From Flemingiibacterium sp045534235 (GTDB lineage: Bacteria > Bacillota > Clostridia > Oscillospirales > CAG-272), in the NCBI GenBank assembly GCA_045534235.1, contig JAZSJI010000089.1, positions 1 to 64,000 of the forward strand: 64,000 nucleotides of DNA. The letters are read 5' to 3'. The notes beneath the pieces were generated by a model. The model was not told the DNA's origin, did no database searches, and was given only the letters and a program-made list of their open reading frames with translations. Positions 8,336-17,125 of the stretch are shown here, in pieces (position 1 is the stretch's first letter; each line of letters opens with the position of its first letter). Made by a program: the position numbers and the translations under genes.

Positions 8336-8364
8336 TTGACAAACGCGGGCGGATATGCTATACT
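8336..8364 (+). promoter_or_regulatory. promoter of the ThrE-type exporter genes
   Basis: TTGACA (8336-8341), 17 bp, TATACT (8359-8364). Confidence 0.7.
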
Positions 8365-8397
8365 TACGTTATACCTAATCGAAAAGGGGGATCCTGC

Positions 8398-9201
8398 TTG
8401 AACGATTTGGAAGTCACACCTTCTGAAAAAACGCCCCACAAGGGAAGCCTTGCAGACAATATACTCCGTATCGCGCTCGACGTTGGTGAGGGCCTTCTCA
8501 CGAACGGCGCTGACGTGCACCGCGTTGAGATAGCGATAGAAAAAATAAGCCGTGCGTACGGTGCCAGACACGTCGACGTTTTCACAATACACTCTCTTAT
8601 ACTTGTTGCGCTTTATATGCCCGACGGAACGCACTCCACACAGTCAAGGCGAATAATCGACACAAGCAATAATATCACAAAGCTTGAAATGTACAATGCC
8701 CTCTCGCGCGAAATCTGCGAAACTACTCCGCAGATAGACGTTGTTGACGAAAAAATACGCGAGATAAAAAAGGAGCGCATCTACCCCTTTTACCTCACGG
8801 TGATAGCATATTTTCTCTCAGCCGGAAGCTTTGCAATATTCTTCGGCGGCTCACTCTTTGACGGTATTGCCTCGGGCTGTATAGGCATAATTATGGCTTT
8901 GGTCGAAAAGGTGCGCATTGAGCAAGTCAACAAAATGGTTAAAATATCTCTCGTGTCCTTCGTAGCAGGACTTTTGTCTTGTCTATGTATCCGTATAGGC
9001 TTTGGCGACAATCTTGATATGGTCATCATCGGCACAATAATGCTGCTTATTCCCGGAGTATCATTCGGAAATTCGATGCGCGATTTGCTCAGCGGTGACA
9101 CGTTGACCGGCACGATAAAGGTCGTTCAGGCTATCATTACCGCAGTAATGATGGCTCTTGGCTACGCCCTCGCGCTGCTGCTTGTGGGAGGTGGTCTGTG
9201 A
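8398..9201 (+). CDS. threonine/serine exporter family, large subunit (DUF1212)
   Basis: A 267-residue membrane protein matching the DUF1212 half of ThrE exporters: a soluble N-terminal part (~20-120, with GEGLLTNGADVHRVE) followed by five hydrophobic segments (~130-265) including LLIPGVSFGNSMRDL. Expected role is amino acid efflux. The TTG start is set by AAAGGGGG at 8383-8390; the open frame extends further upstream into the previous terminator and is noncoding there. Its stop overlaps the next start by one base, so the two halves of the exporter are translationally coupled. Confidence 0.87.
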   Translation: MNDLEVTPSEKTPHKGSLADNILRIALDVGEGLLTNGADVHRVEIAIEKISRAYGARHVDVFTIHSLILVALYMPDGTHSTQSRRIIDTSNNITKLEMYNALSREICETTPQIDVVDEKIREIKKERIYPFYLTVIAYFLSAGSFAIFFGGSLFDGIASGCIGIIMALVEKVRIEQVNKMVKISLVSFVAGLLSCLCIRIGFGDNLDMVIIGTIMLLIPGVSFGNSMRDLLSGDTLTGTIKVVQAIITAVMMALGYALALLLVGGGL

Positions 9202-9665
9202 TGCCGGAATATATTGAAATTATCGTAAGACTTATTATGGCGGTGCTCGGCACGATCGGCTTTGCTATGATATACCGTGTCAGCAAAAAAAGAATGCCGT
9301 TTGCGGCACTCGGCGGACTTCTGACGTACGCAGTCTACGAGCTCGTTATACAGCTTGGCGGTGAAGCATTTGTTGCGGCTCTTCTGTCTGCCACGTTTAT
9401 GACACTCTATTCGGAAACGCTCGCGCGCATAATTCACGCGCCCGCAGTAACCTTTCTTTTCCCCTGCGCCATTCCGATAGTACCCGGCGGCGCGCTTTAC
9501 AGAACCGTTTATAATCTGCTCTTCTACAACGAGGAAAAGCTTTTTTACTACGGTAAAACCGCCATCAGCGTAGCGCTCGGTATGGCAGTCGGAATGGGCG
9601 TCGCTTCGATAATCGTAAGCATTGTGTTTAGTAGTAAAAGAACCGCCGCAAATAAGAAAAAGTAA
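9201..9665 (+). CDS. threonine/serine exporter family, small subunit
   Basis: A 154-residue protein with four or five hydrophobic segments corresponding to the C-terminal (DUF3815-like) half of ThrE. The ATG at 9201 (TGATG overlap) has GGAGG at 9187-9191 with a 9-nt spacer; a GTG three bases upstream is a possible alternative. It should form one transporter with the preceding gene product. Confidence 0.87.
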   Translation: MPEYIEIIVRLIMAVLGTIGFAMIYRVSKKRMPFAALGGLLTYAVYELVIQLGGEAFVAALLSATFMTLYSETLARIIHAPAVTFLFPCAIPIVPGGALYRTVYNLLFYNEEKLFYYGKTAISVALGMAVGMGVASIIVSIVFSSKRTAANKKK

Positions 9666-9669
9666 CAGC

Positions 9670-9696
9670 AAAAGCCACCCGTTAAGGGTGGCTTTT
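9670..9696. terminator. bidirectional terminator
   Basis: AAAAGCCACCC (9670-9680)/GGGTGGCTTTT (9686-9696); serves the exporter genes and the convergent flavoprotein gene. Confidence 0.85.
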
Positions 9697-9699
9697 CTC

Positions 9700-10332
9700 C
9701 TATAAGCGAATAAAGTTGGTCCGCGCCTTCGGCTCGCGCTCGGGTACGGTAACCCCAGCCGCCTTGCCTGCCTCAATGGACTTAAGCAGCCACGCCATAT
9801 TATCTGCAAGCGTGCGCATCGTTTGCATACCCTCAAGGTCTGCCTTGACCTCCTCGGGCGTGTTGCCGTGCACCTGATTCCAATACTGCGAGGTGACGAG
9901 CGGCATATTGCATATCTGGAAGAACTTGTTGAGCGATTCGAACGCCGCCGAAGCGCCACCGCGTCTGCAAGATACTATCGCCGCACCGGGCTTGTTTTGC
10001 ATCTTCGAGGAATAGCTGTAGAAAAATCTTCCCATAAAGCTCGTAACCTGTCCCGATGCGCCTGCGTAATGCACGGGAGAGCCGACGATAATACCGTCGC
10101 ATTCGTCCATAATCTTCTGAGCCTTCTCAACAACGTCGCCCGTATAAACACAGTGCGTTTTGCCTGCTCTGTAGCAGCCACCGCAGCCCATACAACTGCG
10201 TATAGGCTCTGTGCCAAGCCAAAGAAGCTCTGACTCAACTCCGTTTTTTGAAAGCTGTGCAGCAATTTCGGCAAGCGCGGTGTAGGTACAGCCGTGCTCG
10301 TGCGGACTTCCGTTTATAAGTAATACCTTCAT
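9700..10332 (-). CDS. flavodoxin-fold NAD(P)H-dependent oxidoreductase
   Basis: A 210-residue protein of the NADPH-dependent FMN reductase/iron-sulfur flavoprotein family. It begins with MKVLLINGSPHEHGCTYTAL (FMN phosphate loop GSPHEHGCT) and has a CMGCGGC cluster (~residues 47-53) plus another Cys (THCV), and VGSPVHYAGASG typical of FMN contact. Cytosolic redox role, substrate unknown. The start at 10332 has AAGGAGG upstream; the longer frame has none. Confidence 0.85.
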   Translation of the reverse strand: MKVLLINGSPHEHGCTYTALAEIAAQLSKNGVESELLWLGTEPIRSCMGCGGCYRAGKTHCVYTGDVVEKAQKIMDECDGIIVGSPVHYAGASGQVTSFMGRFFYSYSSKMQNKPGAAIVSCRRGGASAAFESLNKFFQICNMPLVTSQYWNQVHGNTPEEVKADLEGMQTMRTLADNMAWLLKSIEAGKAAGVTVPEREPKARTNFIRL

Positions 10333-10408
10333 ATGTATCCTCCTTGAGATGTGGTTAGTGCAAACTCTAATATATATTTTACTCTCTGAATGTTTTTTTG
10401 TCAAGACC

Positions 10409-10437
10409 TTGACATCGTCGGCTGAATATATTATAAT
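10409..10437 (+). promoter_or_regulatory. promoter of the ROK kinase operon
   Basis: TTGACA (10409-10414), 17 bp, TATAAT (10432-10437). Confidence 0.75.
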
Positions 10438-10500
10438 ATTATTGTATTATTATATATTCTTTTACTGCGAAAGGAATGCTTACAGCATAAGGGATTTGTT

Positions 10501-11463
10501 ATGTATTATATAGGTATCGACCTTGGCGGTACGAATATCGCCGTTGGTATAGTTGACTCTGATTATAAAATTGTCATAAAGGGCAGTGTTCCCACAAAGG
10601 CACAGCGCGCGCCCGAGCTTATTATCAAGGATATGGCAGACCTCTGCGCAAAGCTTGTTTCAGACGCAGGTCTTACCTTTGACGATATCGCGTACGCAGG
10701 CATTGCCGCCCCGGGTTCGGTCAACCCCGAAAAGGGCACCGTTGTGTATGCTAACAACCTTCCCTTCACCAATTTCGAGATCGCCGCCATTCTTAAAAGC
10801 TACATTCCGCTCAAGGCAGTATACCTCGAAAACGACGCTAACGCGGCGGCGCTCGGTGAGGCTGTCGCAGGTGCGGCGCGCGGCGTGAAGCACGCTATTA
10901 TGATAACGCTCGGCACGGGTGTCGGCGGCGGTATCGTTATCAACGGAAAGCTTTATTCCGGCTTTAACTACGCAGGCGCAGAGCTCGGTCACACCGTTAT
11001 TGAAAAGGACGGCAGACCTTGCACCTGTGGACGCAAGGGTTGCTTTGAGGCATACAGCTCCGCGACCGCGCTCATCAAAATGACCAGAGAAAAGCTTGAC
11101 GAATGTGCAAAGAGCGGCCGTGAAACCCTTATGAATGCTATCGTTTCCGCAGACGGCAAGGTGAGCGGTAAGACTGCGTTCGCAGCTATGAAGAAGGGTG
11201 ACGCTGCGGCAAAAGAGGTCGTTGATATGTACATAAGCTACCTTGGCTGCGGACTTGTAAATATGGCTAACATATTCCAGCCCGAAGTGCTTGTAATCGG
11301 CGGCGGTATTTGCAACGAGAAGGAATATCTCACCGATCCGCTGGGCGAGATTCTGAAAAAAGAGATCTACGGCGGCGAATATTTAACCAAGGCACCCAAG
11401 CTCAAGATTGCCGAGCTCGGCAACGACGCCGGTATTATCGGCGCGGCTGTACTCGGTCTGTAA
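10501..11463 (+). CDS. ROK-family sugar kinase, probable glucokinase
   Basis: A 320-residue kinase with the N-terminal phosphate loop GIDLGGTNIAVGIVD, the sugar-site ENDANAAALGE, the adenosine-binding GTGVGGGIV and the ROK zinc-site CTCGRKGCFEAYSS (His/Cys3). Full length for bacterial glucokinases, which phosphorylate glucose at C6 in the cytosol; other hexoses are possible. It leads a probable operon with PAP2 phosphatase, ProX, the DUF512 protein, Der and PlsY, although a hairpin after its stop (11478-11513) might attenuate read-through. Confidence 0.88.
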   Translation: MYYIGIDLGGTNIAVGIVDSDYKIVIKGSVPTKAQRAPELIIKDMADLCAKLVSDAGLTFDDIAYAGIAAPGSVNPEKGTVVYANNLPFTNFEIAAILKSYIPLKAVYLENDANAAALGEAVAGAARGVKHAIMITLGTGVGGGIVINGKLYSGFNYAGAELGHTVIEKDGRPCTCGRKGCFEAYSSATALIKMTREKLDECAKSGRETLMNAIVSADGKVSGKTAFAAMKKGDAAAKEVVDMYISYLGCGLVNMANIFQPEVLVIGGGICNEKEYLTDPLGEILKKEIYGGEYLTKAPKLKIAELGNDAGIIGAAVLGL

Positions 11464-11477
11464 AACAAATGCCCGTC

Positions 11478-11513
11478 GGACGAGAGGACACGGATTGCGC
11501 GTTCCCCTCGTCC
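11478..11513 (+). other. hairpin between kinase and PAP2 gene
   Basis: GGACGAG (11478-11484) pairs to CTCGTCC (11507-11513) without a T-run. It ends 13 nt before the PAP2 start, which has no clear Shine-Dalgarno, so it may influence translation or RNA processing. Confidence 0.35.
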
Positions 11514-11526
11514 GCAGTATTATGTG

Positions 11527-12369
11527 ATGAAGATAACGAAAACGAAAATTTTTGCCTCAATAGGCGCGCTTATATGGCTCGCGACACTCGTGCTTGCGAG
11601 TGTATACGACCTTGATATAACGATTAAAACAGCAGACGAGAGCTCGATTTTCGGACGCGCGCTCGAGGTAGCGGGCGAGCCGCCGGCGATACTTTTCACC
11701 TCGTTCAACCTTGCGCTTATGGCGGCGTATTTCGGCAAGTGTTCAGCCCTTCGAGGAAGAATAATTTTAGCCGCGCTTACCGTAATCGGCTGTATCGGCA
11801 CGTCGGTGTTCACAACGATAAAGATGGTCGACTATATCGCACAGTATAGCAACGCCGAGATGGGTGCGCTCGCCACTCTTTACGCGGTATGCGCCGCTCT
11901 CGTGATAGCCTTCGTTTTCATAATGCTCGCGCTTTTTATGAAGGACGAAACGCTCAAAAAATATTTCCACGTTGCGTGGAGATGTGTACTCGCGGCAATT
12001 CTGACGTTCGTTATAATCTGGGCACTCAAGCTCATTTGGGGACGTGTGCGTCCGCGCCAACTCGAACTGGGCGGCGGTTATTTTGCGTACACTCCGTGGT
12101 ATCTGCCGCAAGGGTTTACGGGATATTTTTCCTTCCCATCGGGACACACCGCAAACGCGACGGTTATACTGTCCTCGCTCTACTATCTGCGCTTTTTACC
12201 CGAAAAATATAAGTGGCTGAAGCCCACCGCAATCACGCTTCTCGCCGTATGGATAGTGCTCGTGGCACTATCGAGAGTGGTCGTCGGCGCACATTTTCTC
12301 TCGGACGTGCTGTTCGGCGCGGCGATAACACTTGGTATAGTTTATTTCAGTAAACCGAAAGGTTGTTAA
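11527..12369 (+). CDS. PAP2-family membrane phosphatase
   Basis: A 280-residue protein with about six membrane segments and the three PAP2 phosphatase motifs: KLIWGRVRP, PSGHTANA and SRVVVGAHFLSDVLFG, with both catalytic histidines present. Family members dephosphorylate undecaprenyl pyrophosphate or phosphatidic acid-type lipids at the membrane; which one applies here is not determined. GTG at 11524 directly precedes the ATG and is an alternative start; neither has a good ribosome site. One base separates it from proX. Confidence 0.85.
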   Translation: MKITKTKIFASIGALIWLATLVLASVYDLDITIKTADESSIFGRALEVAGEPPAILFTSFNLALMAAYFGKCSALRGRIILAALTVIGCIGTSVFTTIKMVDYIAQYSNAEMGALATLYAVCAALVIAFVFIMLALFMKDETLKKYFHVAWRCVLAAILTFVIIWALKLIWGRVRPRQLELGGGYFAYTPWYLPQGFTGYFSFPSGHTANATVILSSLYYLRFLPEKYKWLKPTAITLLAVWIVLVALSRVVVGAHFLSDVLFGAAITLGIVYFSKPKGC

Positions 12370-12370
12370 T

Positions 12371-12913
12371 ATGTATATTGATCCCACACTTTACACTACC
12401 CGCCCGACAGACGAGCGCCTTCCAAAGGAAATGCGCTCGTATGATCTGCTCGACTCGATCGGCGTCGAATACGTACGCATCGACCACGATGCTGCTGACA
12501 CGATGGAGCAGTGTGCCGAGGCTAAAGCTATTCTCGGCGTAAAGATATGCAAAAATCTGCTTCTCTGTAATCAGCAGAAAACGAAGTTTTATATGCTTTT
12601 GATGTCAGGTGAAAAGCAGTTTGTAACCAAAGACTTTTCCAAAAAGATCGGCTCGTCGCGCCTTTCGTTTGCGCCGCCCGAGTTTATGGAAAAATTTCTC
12701 GACATAACCCCCGGCTCGCTTTCGGTGCTCGGACTTATGAACGACACAGACAACAATATCACTCTCTACATTGATCGCGACGTGGTCGCCGACAAGTATT
12801 TCGGCTGTCACCCGTGCATCAACACGTCAAGCCTTCGCTTTAAGACGAGCGACCTTCTCGAAAAGGTGATACCCGCAACGGGACACACTGTAAACTTCGT
12901 AGAGCTTGACTGA
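12371..12913 (+). CDS. proX: prolyl-tRNA deacylase ProX (YbaK/INS family)
   Basis: A 180-residue trans-editing enzyme, expected to hydrolyse Ala- or Cys-tRNA(Pro) made in error by prolyl-tRNA synthetase. The YbaK/ProX fold is visible: the lysine-containing KICKNLLLC strand (~59-67), the GSLSVLGLMND segment and the C-terminal HPCINTSSLR. Length is typical for the stand-alone form. It lies between the PAP2 and DUF512 genes in one transcription unit. Confidence 0.9.
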   Translation: MYIDPTLYTTRPTDERLPKEMRSYDLLDSIGVEYVRIDHDAADTMEQCAEAKAILGVKICKNLLLCNQQKTKFYMLLMSGEKQFVTKDFSKKIGSSRLSFAPPEFMEKFLDITPGSLSVLGLMNDTDNNITLYIDRDVVADKYFGCHPCINTSSLRFKTSDLLEKVIPATGHTVNFVELD

Positions 12914-12938
12914 CAAATCTTCAGAAAGGACGAACAGT

Positions 12939-14243
12939 ATGGTAACGATATGTGGCGTTGAGCGCGCATCGCTCGCCGAAAAGCACGGCATCAGGGCAGG
13001 CGACATACTTATTTCCATAAACTCTCACGACATACGCGACGTGCTTGACTACCGTTTCCGTCTGTCCGAAAAGAAGGTCACGCTTAAAATACACCGCGGT
13101 GCAGAGCTTTTTGACATCACGGTAAAAAAAGACGAATACGACGACATAGGGCTCTGCTTTGAAACCTATCTTATGGACAAAAAGCACTCCTGCCGCAACA
13201 AGTGCGTATTCTGCTTTATCGACCAGCTCCCAAGGGGTATGCGCGACACGCTTTATTTCAAGGACGACGACTCGCGGCTGTCCTTCTTAATGGGCAATTA
13301 CATCACGCTTACCAATCTCACAGACGAGGACGTAGATCGCATAGTCGAGATGAAAACCTCGCCCATAAACATATCCGTACACACGACAAATCCCGAGCTT
13401 CGCGTTAAGATGATGAAAAACAAGCGCGCAGGCGAGGTGCTTTCATATATGCGCCGCTTTGCAGACGCAGGAATATCGCTTAACTGCCAGATAGTGCTCT
13501 GCAAGGGACTAAACGACGGCGAGGAGCTTATGCGCTCTATGCGCGAGCTTACCTCACTTGTGCCGAGCTTGCTTGGCGTTTCGATAGTGCCTGCGGGCAT
13601 TACCGATCACCGCGACGGGCTTTATCCGCTCGAGCCGTTCACACCTGAAGAAACGGCGGCGGTCATTGACACAGTCGACGCATTCGCCAAAGAATGTATG
13701 AAAAAATATGGCTCGCGGCTTTTCTTCTGTTCTGACGAAATGTATCTCTCGTGTGGACGTGAAATACCCGACGAGGATTACTACGAGGGCTATCCGCAGA
13801 TCGAAAACGGCGTCGGTATGATTCGCTCGATGAAATGCGAGTTCGACGACGAGCTTGATTTTCTCTCGGAGTATGATTTAGAAAAGCCGCGTACGCTTTC
13901 TATCGCAACAGGCGAAGCGGCGTTCGGCTTCATAAAATCACTCGCAGAAGAGCTGATGCGACGCGTACCCACGCTTCACGTTAACGTCTACTGCATCAAA
14001 AATAATTTCTTTGGAAAAAATATCACCGTTGCGGGGCTTATCACGGGGCGCGACCTTGCCGCGCAGCTCGGTGGCAAGGCGCTCGGCGAGCGGCTGCTTG
14101 TGCCAAGTGTAATGCTTCGCGCCGAGGGCGATATGTTTCTTGATTCGGTGACGCTTGAAGAGCTCGAAGAAAAGCTCGGTGTAAAAATCATTGTAAGCGA
14201 AACGACCGGTATGGATTTCATATCGAAAATACTCTATGACTGA
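12939..14243 (+). CDS. DUF512 / radical-SAM-like Fe-S protein with PDZ domain
   Basis: A 434-residue protein conserved in Clostridia next to der. Residues ~1-65 form a PDZ-like domain (GIRAGDILISINSHDIRDV), followed by a CRNKCVFCF cluster (Cys at spacing 3 and 2, ~residues 77-85), suggesting a radical-SAM iron-sulfur core, and the C-terminal DUF512 domain. The start at 12939 has AAAGGA upstream; an in-frame start 33 nt earlier overlaps proX and lacks a site. Biochemical function is unknown. Confidence 0.87.
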   Translation: MVTICGVERASLAEKHGIRAGDILISINSHDIRDVLDYRFRLSEKKVTLKIHRGAELFDITVKKDEYDDIGLCFETYLMDKKHSCRNKCVFCFIDQLPRGMRDTLYFKDDDSRLSFLMGNYITLTNLTDEDVDRIVEMKTSPINISVHTTNPELRVKMMKNKRAGEVLSYMRRFADAGISLNCQIVLCKGLNDGEELMRSMRELTSLVPSLLGVSIVPAGITDHRDGLYPLEPFTPEETAAVIDTVDAFAKECMKKYGSRLFFCSDEMYLSCGREIPDEDYYEGYPQIENGVGMIRSMKCEFDDELDFLSEYDLEKPRTLSIATGEAAFGFIKSLAEELMRRVPTLHVNVYCIKNNFFGKNITVAGLITGRDLAAQLGGKALGERLLVPSVMLRAEGDMFLDSVTLEELEEKLGVKIIVSETTGMDFISKILYD

Positions 14244-14257
14244 AAGGATTGAAATAA

Positions 14258-15586
14258 ATGTCAAAACCCGTTATAGCCATTGTCGGACGCCCGAACGTCG
14301 GCAAGAGCACACTTTTCAATAAGCTCGCGGGCGAGCGCATTTCTATCGTCGAGGACACTCCCGGCGTAACGCGTGACCGCATCTACTACGAAATTGAGTG
14401 GAACGGCCGCGCTATGATACTCGTCGACACCGGCGGTATCGAGCCGAAGACCGACGATATTATACTAAAGCAGATGAAAACGCAGGCTGAGATCGCCGTT
14501 GAAACGGCTGACGTTATCGTGTTTATGGTTGACGTCACCACAGGTCTTACCGCCGCGGACCGCGATATTGCGACTATGCTCATAAAGAGCCAGAAGCCGC
14601 TCATCCTCGCGGTGAACAAGTGCGACTCCGTCGGTGCGCCGCCTATGGAATTTTACGAGTTCTACGAGCTTGGCATCGACGGCGAGCCGATACAACTCTC
14701 CAGCGTACACGGCACGGGCTCGGGCGATCTACTTGACCGCGTGCTTGAGCTCTGCCCTGCCGACGAGGAGGTCGAGGACGACTCCGACCTTATTAAGGTT
14801 GCCGTTATCGGAAAGCCTAACGCAGGAAAAAGCTCGATAATCAACAAGATACTCGGCGAGGACCGCCTTATCGTTTCTAATATTCCCGGCACCACTCGCG
14901 ACGCTGTTGATACGCGTGTCGAAAACGAATACGGTAAGTACACGTTCATCGACACCGCAGGTATACGCCGTCAATCAAAGGTCGAGGACAGAATTGAAAA
15001 ATTCAGCGTGCTTCGCGCAAAAATGGCGGTCGAGCGTGCAAACGTCTGCGTTATTATGGTTGACGCAAACGAGGGCGTTACCGAGCAGGACGAAAAGATA
15101 GCAGGTATCGCCCACGAATCGGGCAAGGCGTGCATCATCGTTATCAACAAGTGGGATACGCTCGAGAGCGAGGACAAGAACACCGTCGAATACGACAAGA
15201 AGGTCTACACCGCGCTTTCGTATATGACCTACGCACCCACGCTCTACGTTTCGGCAAAAACGGGACAGCGCGTTGGCAAGCTCTTCGAGCTTATAAATTA
15301 CGTCTACAACCAGAACTGCACCCGCATCTCCACGGGTATGCTCAATGACGTGCTCAACGATGCTATGGCACGTGTACAGCCGCCGTCCGACAAGGGCAGA
15401 CGACTGAAAATATACTATATGACGCAGATAAGCACCTGCCCGCCTACCTTCGTTATATTCTGCAACAGCGCGGAGCTTTTCCACTACTCATATCGGCGAT
15501 ATATCGAAAATCAGCTTCGCGAGGTTTTCGGCTTCCGAGGTACGCCGATAAAGATTATCGTACGTCAGAAGGGAGATAAGGAATAA
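14258..15586 (+). CDS. der: ribosome-assembly GTPase Der (EngA)
   Basis: A 442-residue double GTPase for 50S subunit maturation. Two G domains are visible: GRPNVGKS with DTGG and NKCD, then GKPNAGKS with DTAG and NKWD, and a C-terminal KH-like domain (~350-442). Full length. AAAGGA precedes the ATG. Its TAA overlaps the plsY start by one base. Confidence 0.96.
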   Translation: MSKPVIAIVGRPNVGKSTLFNKLAGERISIVEDTPGVTRDRIYYEIEWNGRAMILVDTGGIEPKTDDIILKQMKTQAEIAVETADVIVFMVDVTTGLTAADRDIATMLIKSQKPLILAVNKCDSVGAPPMEFYEFYELGIDGEPIQLSSVHGTGSGDLLDRVLELCPADEEVEDDSDLIKVAVIGKPNAGKSSIINKILGEDRLIVSNIPGTTRDAVDTRVENEYGKYTFIDTAGIRRQSKVEDRIEKFSVLRAKMAVERANVCVIMVDANEGVTEQDEKIAGIAHESGKACIIVINKWDTLESEDKNTVEYDKKVYTALSYMTYAPTLYVSAKTGQRVGKLFELINYVYNQNCTRISTGMLNDVLNDAMARVQPPSDKGRRLKIYYMTQISTCPPTFVIFCNSAELFHYSYRRYIENQLREVFGFRGTPIKIIVRQKGDKE

Positions 15587-16323
15587 TGAACTTTGCCGAC
15601 ATACTCTACAACGGTCTTGTGCCGCGTCTGATTGCAGGTGAAGCAGATGAAATATCCCTTTGGATAATAGTCGCGCTCTGTGCCGTTGGTGCGCTCGCCG
15701 CATATTTTCTCGGCGGTCTTAACTTTGCTATAATCATCTCCAAGTATAAATTCAAAGAAGACATACGCACATACGGCAGTGGCAACGCAGGTATGACAAA
15801 TATGCTTCGCACGTACGGCAAGGCCGCCGCACTATTCACTCTGCTTGGCGATATGGCGAAGGCTATGCTGTCCGTCCTTATCGGTACTCTGCTCGCAGGC
15901 GAGGCGGGGGCGTACATTGCGGGACTCTTCTGTGTTATCGGGCACTCCTTCCCTTGTTATTACGGCTTCAGGGGCGGCAAGGGCATCGTCGTAACCGCGG
16001 CAACACTTCTCTGCCTTGAGCCTGTCGTATTCCTGATACTGTTCGTGATATTCGCGCTGCTCGTTGCTTCGACGAAATACCTTTCGCTCGGTTCGATAAT
16101 CGGTATGCTTCTTTACCCCGTGCTTCTCAACCGTATGTATTCGCTTCTTAACGGCAAGCCCGAGGGCGCGGTGGTCGCTATCGTTTCGGTGCTCAACACA
16201 CTGCTCGTTATCTGGCTGCACCGCGAAAATCTCAAACGCCTCTGGACGGGTACTGAAAACAAGTTCAGCTTAAAGAAAAAGGACAAATTCAAAAAAGACG
16301 ACAAAAAGTCCGACGAGGAATAA
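15586..16323 (+). CDS. plsY: glycerol-3-phosphate acyltransferase PlsY
   Basis: A 245-residue membrane enzyme that transfers the acyl group of acyl-phosphate to glycerol-3-phosphate in phospholipid synthesis. Conserved motifs: GSGNAGMTNMLRTYGK (GSGN/TNMLR), the glycine-rich GHSFPCYYGFRGGKG and a later glycine loop. Slightly longer than usual: a ~20-residue N-terminal extension and a lysine/aspartate-rich cytoplasmic tail. Coupled to der by a TAATG overlap; GGGAG upstream. Confidence 0.93.
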   Translation: MNFADILYNGLVPRLIAGEADEISLWIIVALCAVGALAAYFLGGLNFAIIISKYKFKEDIRTYGSGNAGMTNMLRTYGKAAALFTLLGDMAKAMLSVLIGTLLAGEAGAYIAGLFCVIGHSFPCYYGFRGGKGIVVTAATLLCLEPVVFLILFVIFALLVASTKYLSLGSIIGMLLYPVLLNRMYSLLNGKPEGAVVAIVSVLNTLLVIWLHRENLKRLWTGTENKFSLKKKDKFKKDDKKSDEE

Positions 16324-16330
16324 TACATAA

Positions 16331-16363
16331 ATGAGCCGTAGAAAAATCTACGGCTCATTTTTT
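16331..16363 (+). terminator. terminator of the ROK-to-plsY unit
   Basis: ATGAGCCGTAGA (16331-16342)/TCTACGGCTCAT (16347-16358) followed by T5. Confidence 0.9.
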
Positions 16364-16429
16364 AATTTTGCGGAACTTTTTTCAGTTGCATCCGTCTAAC
16401 GTAGTACCTACACACAAGGAGGGTTAATT

Positions 16430-17077
16430 ATGAGAAAAATTTTAGTGCTTTTATTTACAGTTTTAATTATCGCAACACTCGCATCGTGCGATTGGGGTGA
16501 AAATCCATTCGACAACCCTTTTGACGTTCGCGCAGAAAAGCCCGTCATTTACCTCTATCCCGAGGACGTTACCGACGTCACCGTAAAGCTTGACTACAGC
16601 GGCACACTCACCGCAACATATCCGAAGTATACCGACGGCTGGCGCGTCACCGCCTCCCCCGACGGCACGCTGACCGACGCATCGGGGCGTGAGTACTACT
16701 GCCTATATTGGGAGGGCGAGGACGACACCGCGTACGACCTCTCCAAGGGCTTCGTCGTAAAGGGCGAGGACACCGCCGAATTTTTAGAGGATGCACTCGC
16801 AAAGCTCGGTCTTACCGAACGCGAGGCTAACGAGTTTATTATATATTGGCTGCCGCGTATGGAAACGAACGAATACAATCTCATCTCGTTCCAGAGCGAG
16901 GTGTACACCGACAGCGCCGTACTCGATATAGAGCCCGCTTCCGACACGTTAATTCGCGTATTTATGGCGTGGAAGGGCGTTGATGCGCCCGTCGAGATCG
17001 AACCGCAGGAGCTTACCGCTCCCGAGCGAACAGGCTTCACCGTCGTAGAATGGGGCGGCACACAGATAACTGAATAA
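16430..17077 (+). CDS. putative lipoprotein with KPVIYLYP motif
   Basis: A 215-residue exported protein with a lipoprotein signal (ATLASC, Cys ~20). The mature part starts with an acidic linker and KPVIYLYPED, a motif seen in uncharacterised bacterial proteins, followed by a beta-rich domain (VTVKLDYSGTLTATYPKY) and WLPRMETNEY. Acidic throughout. GGAGG lies upstream of ATG. No promoter is obvious beyond the preceding terminator. Function unknown. Confidence 0.8.
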   Translation: MRKILVLLFTVLIIATLASCDWGENPFDNPFDVRAEKPVIYLYPEDVTDVTVKLDYSGTLTATYPKYTDGWRVTASPDGTLTDASGREYYCLYWEGEDDTAYDLSKGFVVKGEDTAEFLEDALAKLGLTEREANEFIIYWLPRMETNEYNLISFQSEVYTDSAVLDIEPASDTLIRVFMAWKGVDAPVEIEPQELTAPERTGFTVVEWGGTQITE

Positions 17078-17084
17078 AAAATAT

Positions 17085-17111
17085 GCCCGTCAGAGTAGTG
17101 CTCTGACGGGC
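17085..17111. terminator. terminator between convergent genes
   Basis: GCCCGTCAGAG (17085-17095)/CTCTGACGGGC (17101-17111). The T-run is best on the minus strand (ATATTTTTTATT), so it mainly serves the flavodoxin-like gene. Confidence 0.8.
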
Positions 17112-17125
17112 AGCTTATTTTAACT

